From the NCBI RefSeq assembly GCF_009827655.1, contig NZ_WTYV01000002.1, forward strand, positions 62,657 to 126,656: DNA of 64,000 nucleotides, in the 5' to 3' direction. Position numbers and translations under genes: made by a program. Below are positions 32,365-40,668 of this stretch, piece after piece. The notes under the pieces were generated by a model that worked only from the letters and a program-made list of their open reading frames with translations, ran no database searches and was not told the origin of the DNA. Position 1 is the stretch's first letter. Each line of letters opens with the position of its first letter. This DNA comes from Alteraurantiacibacter buctensis (GTDB lineage: Bacteria > Pseudomonadota > Alphaproteobacteria > Sphingomonadales > Sphingomonadaceae).

Positions 32365-34311
32365 TCAGAAGTCGGCGATGAAGGCCAGGCTGGCGTGGCG
32401 GCGCGGGCGATAAGTGAAGCCGCCGCTGGACGAGACGTTCCAGCTATAGGTGTTGGTGACGTTGTTGACCTGGGCGCGGACCAGCGCGTTGGTGGTGCCG
32501 ATGGTGAAGCGATAGCGCATTCCCACATCGATGATTTCGGGCCCCGGCGCCATCAGTGTCCCCGCGGCATTGCCCACTTGCGGGCCAAAGCTGTTGACGC
32601 TGACATCGAAGGACAGCGGGCTGGTGCCGCCGTTCAGCCGCCAGTCCGCATCGAAGATGATCTTGCGGCGTCCGGTGCCCACCGGGCGCGGGCCGATCAG
32701 CCCGTTGTCCACCAGCAGCCCGTCGATCCGGGAATCCAGCAACACCGCGCCCGCAACGATGTTCAGGCCCGGCAGCACCGTTCCCGCCAGGCTCAGTTCG
32801 GCCCCTCGGTTGGAGTTGGAGCCAAGGTCGCGGAAAACCAGTGCCGGGTCCACGTTGTAGTAGGGCTTGGTGATCTTGAACACGCCGGCCACCAGCCGCA
32901 TGCCGCCCGGCAGCGCAAAGCGCAGGCCCAGGTCGCTCTGCCGCGTGCGCAGGGCGGGCGGGGCATCGCCCTGGTTGACCGCGATATCGGGCGCCAGCAC
33001 GGCATCCTCGAACCCGCGCACGTGGCCGCCGTAGAGCACCAGTGCCGGTGTCAGGAACACCGATCCGGTCAGGCTGCCGGTCAGCGGGCTGTCGCGGATT
33101 TCCACGTCCTCGCGCGCCGGGGCGGCGAAATCCACCCGCTTGCGATAGGTCGACTGGGTGACTGAGGCATCGAGCGACCAGTTGCCCGGGCTGGTGGCGC
33201 TCCAGGCAAGGCCCAGACTGCCTTGGCGCACGCGGTCGACGTTCTCGGCCCCCAGGGTGATGGCGGGCAGGGCGCGCACGTCGCGCAGCAGTAGCGTGCT
33301 TTCGCCCAGGTTGATGCGCTGCTGGCCGCCGAACAGGCGCTCGCCATCGCGGCCCCGCACGCTGGCGATGATCTTGTGTGCCACGCCGCCCGTCAGCAGG
33401 CTGCGGGTGATCCGAAATTCGCCCGAAGTCACATCGTTGCGGTTGTTGCCATCGGCCACGATCACGCGCGCCGGTGTGGTGCCATCGGCGCGCAGGCGGG
33501 TGAACAGGTCGGAGAAAGTCTCCGGCACCCGGCTGCCCGACCGGAACAGGCCGGCATCCACCCGCCAGTTGCCGAAAGGCAGTTGGGCCACCCCGCCATA
33601 CAGGCTGCTGGTGTTGTCCTTCAGCGCCCAGGGCTGCGACAGCAGTTCGCGCCGCCGGTATTCGGGCGGCAGGTAATCGCCATCGGGGAACACCACCGGG
33701 GCTGCCGGATCCTGCCAGAAGCGGTATTGCGAGGCAAAGGCGATGATCTGCGCGCCCTGCCACGGCCGCACCGCCAGCGTGCCGCCCAGGCCGGTGTTTT
33801 GCGCCCGGCCCCCTTCGTGCCGCTCCTGCTCGCGCACATTGACCGAGAAGGTGACGCCGGCATTGTCGCCCAGCGGGATGCTGCCATCGGCCAGCAGGAT
33901 GGGCGAGGCATACTGGCCCAGTTCCAGCCGGGTGCTGACGCCCAGGTTGCCGAAATTGCTGTACAGGCTGTAGTCGACGATCCCCGTCGGCGCGGGGAAG
34001 GCATAGCCCTGGGCCGTCAGCCCCACGCGGATCACGTTGCCGGAAATCGCCCGCCCACCCGGACCGGATGCCTGCGCGAAATACAGGCCGTTGATGCGGC
34101 TGTTGCCCGCCTCCACCGGCGAGAAGCCACGCACATCGTCGGTCCCGTAAAGGCCCCCGCGTTCGTTGCCGACCGACTGGCCGAAGGCATCGTCGGCACT
34201 GGTTACGGCGTTGTCCTCGGTGCGGCTCAGTTGCGCGGCTGCCGGATTGGCAAGCAGCGTTAGCGGCATCAGGGACGCCAGCAGGCGCAGGGAACTCGGT
34301 ATTGAAGGCAT
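32365..34311 (-). CDS. TonB-dependent receptor, siderophore-type
   Basis: A 648-residue outer-membrane receptor. A signal peptide (1-26, ending AAAQ) is followed by a short plug-like region with the motif DDAFGQSVGNERGGLYGTDD and VRGFSPVEAGNSRINGLYF, which I recognise from a compact group of sphingomonad siderophore-type TonB receptors. The barrel ends in Phe (LAFIADF). The usual RGPQG plug motif is absent. It starts 28 bp after the cytochrome c2 stop on the same strand, as the last gene of the leftward amine oxidase operon. Cargo unknown; it may import the amine substrate. Confidence 0.85.
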   Translation of the reverse strand: MPSIPSSLRLLASLMPLTLLANPAAAQLSRTEDNAVTSADDAFGQSVGNERGGLYGTDDVRGFSPVEAGNSRINGLYFAQASGPGGRAISGNVIRVGLTAQGYAFPAPTGIVDYSLYSNFGNLGVSTRLELGQYASPILLADGSIPLGDNAGVTFSVNVREQERHEGGRAQNTGLGGTLAVRPWQGAQIIAFASQYRFWQDPAAPVVFPDGDYLPPEYRRRELLSQPWALKDNTSSLYGGVAQLPFGNWRVDAGLFRSGSRVPETFSDLFTRLRADGTTPARVIVADGNNRNDVTSGEFRITRSLLTGGVAHKIIASVRGRDGERLFGGQQRINLGESTLLLRDVRALPAITLGAENVDRVRQGSLGLAWSATSPGNWSLDASVTQSTYRKRVDFAAPAREDVEIRDSPLTGSLTGSVFLTPALVLYGGHVRGFEDAVLAPDIAVNQGDAPPALRTRQSDLGLRFALPGGMRLVAGVFKITKPYYNVDPALVFRDLGSNSNRGAELSLAGTVLPGLNIVAGAVLLDSRIDGLLVDNGLIGPRPVGTGRRKIIFDADWRLNGGTSPLSFDVSVNSFGPQVGNAAGTLMAPGPEIIDVGMRYRFTIGTTNALVRAQVNNVTNTYSWNVSSSGGFTYRPRRHASLAFIADF

Positions 34312-34339
34312 TGGTCGGTCAGCCGATCTGTTGTTGGCC

Positions 34340-34753
34340 TCAGCTATCCCCGCCGGCAGCGGCGATGGCCTGTTCCACCTCCGCCACAGTCACGGGATCG
34401 GGGTAAGCGTTGAAGTGGCCGCGCACGTGGTTGAGCACGGCGGCGATCTGCTGGGGCGTCAGCATGTCGGTGAACCACGGCATGCCGCCGCTGCCGTTGA
34501 CCAGAATGTCGATGGCATAGGCCTTGTCGGCCAGCCGGGGGTTGTCGGCCAGGGCAGGGATGCCGGTGCCCGCCCCGCTGCCGCCGCGCGCATCGGCCAT
34601 GTGGCAGGCCTGGCAGATCTGCCGGTAGACTGCCTCGCCCTCTGCGCTGATGGACACGTTGGTGGTGCCGCCGGCGCTGTCCTGCGCCCGCAGCGCAGCC
34701 AGCGGAATTGCCGCAACGGCGGCAAGCAAGACCACGAAAGCCGGTGACTTCAT
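34340..34753 (-). CDS. periplasmic class I cytochrome c (second copy)
   Basis: A 137-residue c-type cytochrome with signal peptide (1-24, ending LRAQ), heme site CQACH (C47, C50, H51) and a Met in GGMPWF as likely axial ligand. It shares the DMLTPQQIAAVLNHVR and DPVTVAEV segments with the copy at 31888-32304. Its ATG overlaps the stop of the amine oxidase gene by 4 bases, so synthesis is coupled; this supports direct electron transfer between the two. The longer frame to 34822 is inside the oxidase gene and has no signal peptide. Confidence 0.88.
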   Translation of the reverse strand: MKSPAFVVLLAAVAAIPLAALRAQDSAGGTTNVSISAEGEAVYRQICQACHMADARGGSGAGTGIPALADNPRLADKAYAIDILVNGSGGMPWFTDMLTPQQIAAVLNHVRGHFNAYPDPVTVAEVEQAIAAAGGDS

Positions 34754-36360
34754 GCGGCGGTGGCCCGCTGGTGCAATTGCTCGATGGCGTTGAGCGCGGA
34801 GAGCAGCGATCCCTCCATCCACCCGCCGTAGTAGGTGGCATGTTCACCCGCCAGCACCACCCGGCCGTCCATCGTGACCAGGTTGGTGTAGTGCTGGGCG
34901 CGGCTCGCATCCGTCCAGCGCGAGGTGCAGCCCTGGATCCACGGCATGCGGCTCCACGGGACCGATACGCCGGAGATGAATTCGCGGCGGTATTCGGCCG
35001 GGTGGAATACCGAGCCCTGGTCCAGCGCCACCTCGATCCGCTCGGCGGGGGTCATGCCGGTCAGTTGCAGCGCGCCCGCCCCGTTGGCGAACGCCCCCAG
35101 CAGCACTGCGGGGCCATCCTGGAAGAACTTGTCGTTGGGATAGGACAGCTGCGAGATCGCCTGGTCGGTGAAGCTGTGCCCGCCATAGATGGCATAGTCT
35201 TCCTCCCAGAAGCGGCGGCGCATCTCCAGCCCGATCTTGAGCTGGCCATTCATCGGCACGGCGCGGACGGCGGCCAGCAGGGCATCGCTTGCCTGCAATT
35301 CGATCTGGCTCAGCACCGGCGGGGGGATGGTGCACACGCACCAGTCGGCCTTGGTCTGCCCGGTCTGACCGGTAGCATTGTCGGTCCAGTCTACCGTCAC
35401 GCCGCTGGCATCCTGGGCGATCTTTGCCACGCGGGTGTTTAGACGCACCATGGCGCCAATCTGGCGCATGAAGCCGGCGGCGATCTGGTCCATGCCGCCC
35501 TTGGGCTGGAACATCGTCGTCTGCATCACATAGTTGAAATAGAAGCCCATCTGCGTCCACACGTTGGACGAGAGGACATCGGCCAGCCCGTTGGGAGTGG
35601 AGGCGGTGGGGGCCGGGTCCAGCCCGCCGCCGGGCGGGATGTCATAACCGCGCTGGCCGGACAGGGCGATCGAAGGGGTGAAGGCCATGTTGCGGTCCAG
35701 CACGCCCCATTCGCGCATGGCGACCAGCAGCTTCTCCTTGTCCTCGGCAGAAACCTTGCCGTCCAGCGCGCCATCGTTCAGCGCCTTTCCCAGCAGTTCG
35801 GACACGTGGCCCTTGAAGTCGACCGCCAGCTCCTTGTAGCGCTGCGGCTGGCCGCCGAAGGCGTTGCTGCGGTGGATCAGGCCGTTGTGGTTGTTCTGGA
35901 TGAACGGCTCCAGCTCCACCCCCAGCGTCTTGCAGTAATGCAGCAGCGTGCGGTGGTGGTGCGGGATGCGCCAGGGGCCGGGGTTGATGTAGTTGCCGGG
36001 CGCAAACTCGCAGGTCTGCGTGGCGCCGCCCACTTCAACGATCCGGTCCCCGCCGCGCACCGAATAGTTCCGTCCGCCAGCACGGTCCTGGTATTCCAGC
36101 ACCTGCACGCTGTAGCCCGCACGGCTCAGCTCCAGCGCCGCCGCCAGGCCTGCCAGCCCGGCACCCAGCACCACCACGCTGGCCCCGGGCCGCGCACCGG
36201 ACAGCACCGGCGGCCCGGTGAACTGGGTTTCCGCCGCATGGCCCAGCGCGGTCATCGCCTGGTACATCGCAGCCGCCCCGCCCATCGTGCCGATCATCCC
36301 CAGTAACTGGCGGCGGGTGGGAACGGCGATCTGGTCGGTCAGGTCGGATGCAGCAGGCAT
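34750..36360 (-). CDS. exported flavin amine oxidase (second copy)
   Basis: A 536-residue FAD amine oxidase with a Tat leader (TRRQLLGMIG, residues 15-24). FAD site VVLGAGLAGLAAALELS (about 61-77) and the flavoenzyme motif AGGRNYS follow. C-terminal VLAGEHATYYGGWMEGS is the second FAD motif. It is clearly paralogous to the protein at 30280-31875 (shared GGATQTCEFAPGNYINPGPW). The neighbours are a cytochrome c (overlapping, downstream) and a secreted RidA protein (56 bp upstream), which together suggest periplasmic amine dehydrogenation. Substrate unknown. Confidence 0.88.
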   Translation of the reverse strand: MPAASDLTDQIAVPTRRQLLGMIGTMGGAAAMYQAMTALGHAAETQFTGPPVLSGARPGASVVVLGAGLAGLAAALELSRAGYSVQVLEYQDRAGGRNYSVRGGDRIVEVGGATQTCEFAPGNYINPGPWRIPHHHRTLLHYCKTLGVELEPFIQNNHNGLIHRSNAFGGQPQRYKELAVDFKGHVSELLGKALNDGALDGKVSAEDKEKLLVAMREWGVLDRNMAFTPSIALSGQRGYDIPPGGGLDPAPTASTPNGLADVLSSNVWTQMGFYFNYVMQTTMFQPKGGMDQIAAGFMRQIGAMVRLNTRVAKIAQDASGVTVDWTDNATGQTGQTKADWCVCTIPPPVLSQIELQASDALLAAVRAVPMNGQLKIGLEMRRRFWEEDYAIYGGHSFTDQAISQLSYPNDKFFQDGPAVLLGAFANGAGALQLTGMTPAERIEVALDQGSVFHPAEYRREFISGVSVPWSRMPWIQGCTSRWTDASRAQHYTNLVTMDGRVVLAGEHATYYGGWMEGSLLSALNAIEQLHQRATAA

Positions 36361-36416
36361 GGCGGGGGCAGTCTTTCGAGCGAGGGAAAGTGTGGCAGGC
36401 AGCGCTGGCAGGTCGA

Positions 36417-36926
36417 TCAGGGCGCGACGGCGGCGATGCCTTCGATCTCCACGTACATCTTCTCCCGGCCCAGCGCGGCGATCTGGATGGTCGACCGGGT
36501 GGGGCGGTTGGGCTGTTCGGGCGTGCCGAAATAGGTGGCGAACACTTCGTTCATGGCGGCCGAATCCATCCGTCCGCCGGTTTCGGGCGTGCCGACAAGG
36601 AACACGGTCAGCTTGACCAGGTCGCCCAGGCCCAGGCCCTGAGCCTCCAGGGCCGCCTTGATGCGCTCAAGCACCGAGATCGTCTGGGTGCGCGTGTCGC
36701 CAAAGTCTTCCGGATTGGCGGGATCGAGCGGCGCGGGCGTGGTGCCGGAAACGAACACCAGGCGGCTGCCTTCGGGCACCAGTGCCATGCTGGCGATGCG
36801 CGCGGTGGGCGAACCGTAGACGCGCTCGATCGCGGCTTCGGGGACATCTTGTGCGGCGGCAGGGGCGGCAACGGCGAAACCCGCCAGCGCGAGGGCGAAG
36901 GCGGGAAGGTACTTGGTGGCATTCAT
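36417..36926 (-). CDS. secreted RidA-family protein (first copy)
   Basis: A 169-residue RidA (YjgF/YER057c/UK114) protein preceded by a signal peptide (1-26, ending AAAQ). The mature part keeps the family strand VFVSGTT, the QTISVLERIKAALEAQG helix and the active-site Arg, R144 (TRSTIQIAAL). Classical RidA proteins are cytoplasmic and hydrolyse reactive enamines/imines. Here export matches the neighbouring Tat-exported amine oxidase, whose imine product would be released in the periplasm. It heads the amine oxidase-cytochrome c-TonB receptor operon. Confidence 0.88.
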   Translation of the reverse strand: MNATKYLPAFALALAGFAVAAPAAAQDVPEAAIERVYGSPTARIASMALVPEGSRLVFVSGTTPAPLDPANPEDFGDTRTQTISVLERIKAALEAQGLGLGDLVKLTVFLVGTPETGGRMDSAAMNEVFATYFGTPEQPNRPTRSTIQIAALGREKMYVEIEGIAAVAP

Positions 36927-36984
36927 TGTGATGGCCCTTTGTTTTTATGGGATTCTGGGGGCTGGTGACAGCAGGCAGGAAGGG

Positions 36985-37015
36985 GGCGGGCACCCCCGCA
37001 CAAGGGGTGCCCGCC
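36985..37015 (-). terminator. GC-rich hairpin between the TonB receptor and RidA genes
   Basis: Perfect 12-bp arms, GGCGGGCACCCC (36985-36996) and GGGGTGCCCGCC (37004-37015), 7-base loop. It lies 10 bp past the receptor stop. No T-run follows on the minus strand, so it may terminate only partly or protect the mRNA end, letting some transcription run into the RidA operon. Confidence 0.6.
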
Positions 37016-37025
37016 AGGCATAAAC

Positions 37026-39653
37026 CTAGAAGTTCAGGGTGAGGCGGGCGTAATAATACCCGCCGTTGGTGCCGTAGGGCCCGAAGGTATAGGGCTGATT
37101 GATGACACCGGTATTGTTGATGTAGGGCGACCGGTTGTTGGTGGGCCAGGTCGCCGGGTTGTAATCGGCCACCAGGTCCGGAATTTCCGGCTTCTTGTTC
37201 AGCAGGTTGTTGGCACCCACCGCGATCTCCATCCAGTCGGTGAAGTCGTAGGCCAGCTCCAGGTCGAAGATCGGCGTGGCGCCAACCGTGGCCCGGTAAT
37301 ACTCGCCCACGCCGGCATAGTTCAGCACCGGTCGCGGCGTGGTGGAGAAGCCGTTCGGGCGCACTAGCTGGGTGGTCTTGCCATAGTAGTTCATGCGGGC
37401 ATTGGCGCTGAAGGCCCCGCTCTCGAAGAGTGCGCCCAGGTTGATCTTGTAGTCCGGGCTGGCGTTCTCGATCGTGTCTTCGGCGGTCTGCACGAACAGG
37501 GTGCCCAGAGCCGAGGAGTCGGTCACCCTGGTAATGTTGTAGTTCGCCCCCAGGCTCAGGTCGAGCGAGCCGAACGGCAGGTCCACCGGATAGCGGGCGG
37601 CAAATTCGAGGCCCCACGTTTCGGTGTCGATACCGTTGGTGAAGGTCTGGATGCCCAGCTGGCCGCTGGCCACCACCGTGGGGTCAAGCACCTTGCCGCT
37701 GGCGGCAATGGCGTTGAGCACCAGCTGGTAGGGGGTCAGCCCGTTGATCAGCGGGGTCAGCCTCGGCACGGCAGGGGTCGGCACCGGCGATGCGTCCTGC
37801 CCGATGATGGTGCCCGAAGAGACGATGCGATCGTTGATCTTCAGGTAATAGCCATCCAGCGTCATGGTCAGCAGCGGGGCGGGGCGGATGACCGTGCCCA
37901 GCGAGATGTTGAAGGATTCTTCCGGCCCCAAGGCTCCGAACCCGGCGCTGGCGGCACCGGCCGAGCTGGGCGCGAGCTGCAGCACGGCGCTGGTCGGGCC
38001 CACGTTGGTGGCCGAATAGCCCGATTCCGCCAGCGTGGGGGCGCGGAAGCCCGTGCTGACCGTGCCGCGCAGGGCGAAGGCATCGGAGAAATCGTACCGG
38101 GTGGTCAGCTTGCCGATCAGCGTGTCGCCAAAGTCGCTGTAGTCCTCGTAGCGGCCGGCAACGTCTACCGTCCAGCCGTCGACCGGATAGAGGATCACGT
38201 TGGCATAGGCGGCCTTGGCGTTGCGGTCGATCTTGCTCGCGTCGGTGGGCGAATAGCCGGGGAACGACTGGCCGCCCTCGATGTAGAGTGATCCGGCATC
38301 GCCCTGGAACACCTCGTAGCTTTCGTCGCGGAACTCACCACCGAAGGCGATGGTCATCGGTTCCGCCATGCCGACTTCCAGCTCCTTGCTGATGTCGACC
38401 GTGCTGACGAACTGATTGAACTGGAAGCCGCCGTCATAGAAGTCGGTCGGCGAGAAGCCGGTTGCGACATAGAGCGAGGCGTTGACCGAGCCGGTGGTGT
38501 AAACCTTCGCGCGGTCTTCCGCGTAGGTGGCCGACACGTCCCAGGTCCAGCCGCTGTCGGTTTCGCCGCGCAGGCCGCCGGTGAACGAGAATTCGTTCTG
38601 GAACACCTCGATGTGCGGCACCAGGCCGGTGGCGGCGGTGTTGCCGAAGCAGTTGGTCGGATCGCTGGTCTGCGCGGTGGCGGTCAGCGGGTTGCGGCAC
38701 ACGCGGTTGGGCACGCGATAGCCCTGCAGCGCGTCACCGGTGCGGCGCGAGACGTTGCCGAACGAGTACAGTTCGAACGCGTCGAAGTCGTACCCGAAGT
38801 TGTAGATGGCAACGTTCAGGTTGGATGCCGGCTGGCCACCGTTGATGTTGGCCGTTCCGCCGTTGTCAGCCAGCGCCTGGTAAAGCGGACGGAAGGCGAC
38901 GGATACGCCGGAGTTGATGGTGCCGTTTACGTTCACCACCGAAATCTGGCCGTCGCCGATCGTGGTGTAGCCATTCTCGCGGTGGAACAGGCTGACGTCC
39001 AGAAAACCGGCGTCGCCCACCTCCATCCCGAAGTTGCCGCTGACGCTGTAGCTGGCGCCCTCGTTGTCGTAATACTGGCCCGCGTTGAAGCGCACCGAAG
39101 CACCATCGGTATCGCTCTTCAGGATGATGTTAATCACGCCGGCGATGGCGTCGGAACCGTACACGGCGGCCGCGCCGTCCTGCAGGATCTCGATGCGCTC
39201 CACCATGTCCGGCGGGATCAGGTCGATGCTGGGTGCGGCCGAACCGCCGAAAGCGCCGTTGATCACCTGCAGGATCGAGTTGCCGTGGCGGCGCTTGCCG
39301 TTGACCATCACCAGCGTGTGGTTGGGGCTGACGCCACGCAGGCGGGCCGACAGCGAGAAGCTGGCCATGTCGGTGCCCTGGGTCTGGGCCTGGAAGCTGG
39401 GGACCAACTGGGTCAGTGCCTGGTTCAGGTTGGGTTGGCCCACGCGGGTCAGTGCGTCATCCGACAGCAACTGGATGGGGGCGGCGCTATCGGCAGCGGC
39501 CTGGCCCACGGCGCGGGTGCCGGTGACGATGATGAAGTCGCCTTCGATGGCCTCTTCCGGCGCGGCCTCCGGAGCGTCCTGCGCCATTGCCGTGGTGGAA
39601 AGTGCGGTGGAAGCGAGGAAGATGAAAGCGGTCGTCCTGGTAATGCGCGACAT
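37026..39653 (-). CDS. TonB-dependent receptor, large barrel
   Basis: An 875-residue receptor: signal peptide (1-24, ending AMAQ), TonB-box-like DFIIVTGTR, plug domain with VNGKRRH, VERIEILQDGAAAVYGSDAIAGVINI (about 145-185), and a barrel ending in LTLNF. The IEILQDGASAVYGSDA-type plug is common in Xanthomonadales and Sphingomonadales receptors for carbohydrates, peptides and other organics. It is divergent from the second RidA gene with the shared box between them. ATG 39653 gives the signal peptide; the longer frame has none. Confidence 0.92.
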   Translation of the reverse strand: MSRITRTTAFIFLASTALSTTAMAQDAPEAAPEEAIEGDFIIVTGTRAVGQAAADSAAPIQLLSDDALTRVGQPNLNQALTQLVPSFQAQTQGTDMASFSLSARLRGVSPNHTLVMVNGKRRHGNSILQVINGAFGGSAAPSIDLIPPDMVERIEILQDGAAAVYGSDAIAGVINIILKSDTDGASVRFNAGQYYDNEGASYSVSGNFGMEVGDAGFLDVSLFHRENGYTTIGDGQISVVNVNGTINSGVSVAFRPLYQALADNGGTANINGGQPASNLNVAIYNFGYDFDAFELYSFGNVSRRTGDALQGYRVPNRVCRNPLTATAQTSDPTNCFGNTAATGLVPHIEVFQNEFSFTGGLRGETDSGWTWDVSATYAEDRAKVYTTGSVNASLYVATGFSPTDFYDGGFQFNQFVSTVDISKELEVGMAEPMTIAFGGEFRDESYEVFQGDAGSLYIEGGQSFPGYSPTDASKIDRNAKAAYANVILYPVDGWTVDVAGRYEDYSDFGDTLIGKLTTRYDFSDAFALRGTVSTGFRAPTLAESGYSATNVGPTSAVLQLAPSSAGAASAGFGALGPEESFNISLGTVIRPAPLLTMTLDGYYLKINDRIVSSGTIIGQDASPVPTPAVPRLTPLINGLTPYQLVLNAIAASGKVLDPTVVASGQLGIQTFTNGIDTETWGLEFAARYPVDLPFGSLDLSLGANYNITRVTDSSALGTLFVQTAEDTIENASPDYKINLGALFESGAFSANARMNYYGKTTQLVRPNGFSTTPRPVLNYAGVGEYYRATVGATPIFDLELAYDFTDWMEIAVGANNLLNKKPEIPDLVADYNPATWPTNNRSPYINNTGVINQPYTFGPYGTNGGYYYARLTLNF

Positions 39654-39778
39654 TAGCGTGGCCCCTGTTGTTATTCCGGTGCTCTCCCTGCTTGTGTCGC
39701 CGCACCGGCGCTTGCCGGGACGGTCACGGACTCGTTGATCCGATGCCTTTAATCGAACGCAGATGGCGGGCGAATCCC

Positions 39779-39796
39779 ATACGCCGATGTGCGTAG
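39779..39796. promoter_or_regulatory. shared box between TonB receptor and RidA genes
   Basis: ATACGCC-GATG-TGCGTAG matches 14 of 18 positions of the palindrome at 30157-30174 read on the minus strand. It lies 67 bp upstream of the RidA ATG (39863) and 126 bp upstream of the receptor ATG (39653), in a 209-bp divergent gap with no other feature seen. Confidence 0.55.
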
Positions 39797-39862
39797 ATCG
39801 CTGCGGCGGGTGTTTCGGTAGGGTGCAGACACAGGACAATTGCCGAAGGTGCCACGATAAAA

Positions 39863-40387
39863 ATGCCCACCAAGAGCCAACTGATCGCTGCCCCGCTGCT
39901 GGCGTTTGCCACCGTGGCGGCGGCCACGCCTGCCGCTGCGACAGGCGAGGTGATCCGCATCCAGCGCAACCCCCAGGCGATCATCCTGGAAGCCGCGCGG
40001 GTCAATGCCGGGGCGGATACGATTTACGTCTCGGGCCAGCTCCCGTCGCCGCTGGATCCCACCATGCCGATGAGTGCGGTGACGTCGATCGAGCAGATGG
40101 GGGATACCCGCCAGCAGACCATCAGCACCCTGGCCAAGATCAAGGACATCCTGGAAACCCAGGGCTTCACCATGGCCGACGTGGTCAAGTTGACGCTGAT
40201 GGTGGCGGCGGACCCGCGCACCGGCGCAATGGACTTTGCAGGGGCCAATGCCGGCTATCGCGAGTTCTTCGGTACCGCTGAAAATCCCACCACGGTGGCC
40301 CGCTCGACCTTCCAGGTCGCGGCCCTGGTGGGACCGCATTACCTGATCGAAATCGAGGCGATTGCAGCCCGGGCGCCTACGGAATGA
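39863..40387 (+). CDS. secreted RidA-family protein (second copy)
   Basis: A 174-residue RidA-family protein with a signal peptide (1-27, ending AAAT). It keeps IYVSGQLP, the QQTISTLAKIKDILETQG helix and the active-site Arg R147 (VARSTFQVAAL). It is a paralogue of the protein at 36417-36926, with the same unusual secreted location. It is transcribed away from the TonB receptor under the shared box and followed by a long intergenic region. Likely role: hydrolysis of imine/enamine products in the periplasm, inferred from the family and locus. Confidence 0.87.
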   Translation: MPTKSQLIAAPLLAFATVAAATPAAATGEVIRIQRNPQAIILEAARVNAGADTIYVSGQLPSPLDPTMPMSAVTSIEQMGDTRQQTISTLAKIKDILETQGFTMADVVKLTLMVAADPRTGAMDFAGANAGYREFFGTAENPTTVARSTFQVAALVGPHYLIEIEAIAARAPTE

Positions 40388-40496
40388 GCAGATTCACGCC
40401 AGGCTGCACAATTTTTTTGCATCCCGGGCGATTTTTTTCGGGGTTCTGTTCTGCAACGCAGCACGGAGGGGCGGGGCAGCAGCAATGAATAGCTAG

Positions 40497-40580
40497 ATGC
40501 GGAGCGGGCCTCCGACGGTCTTCGGAAGCCCGCATGGGCAAGCACGTGGCTCCGCATTCCGCGGCGCTGCGCCGTAATGC
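40497..40580. ncRNA. candidate structured RNA with alternative pairings
   Basis: Outer arms ATGCGGAGC (40497-40505) and GCTCCGCAT (40549-40557) pair perfectly and enclose a hairpin of GGGCCTCCGA (40506-40515) with TCGGAAGCCC (40522-40531). The 3' arm overlaps a second hairpin: GCATT (40554-40558) with AATGC (40576-40580) around CGGCG-CTG-CGCCG. The two structures compete for GCAT. This could be a leader, small RNA or palindromic element; the transcribed strand is not known. Confidence 0.4.
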
Positions 40581-40619
40581 TTTGTCGTTCACAAATAAAA
40601 CAAGCACTTTTAGTGATGA

Positions 40620-40668
40620 TGACTCAGACTCTATTCTGATTCATCATGACTCTATTGTGAATCACTTG
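40620..40668. repeat. 21-bp tandem repeat with three TGANTCA motifs
   Basis: Two 21-bp units, 40627-40647 and 40648-40668, both begin GACTCTATT and match at 15 of 21 positions. TGACTCA (40620), TGATTCA (40637) and TGAATCA (40658) recur at 17 and 21 bp. The stretch is AT-rich compared with the surroundings. It resembles a cluster of binding sites; which gene it serves is unclear (urcA starts 306 bp downstream). Confidence 0.5.

Noticed and set aside
37026-39653. RidA and large TonB receptor on the minus strand as one simple operon
   Set aside because: A perfect 12-bp hairpin separates them, so continuous transcription is uncertain although not excluded.
40405-40440. Two T7 tracts after the second RidA gene as a terminator
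   Set aside because: No stable hairpin directly precedes either tract, so only the T-runs are real.
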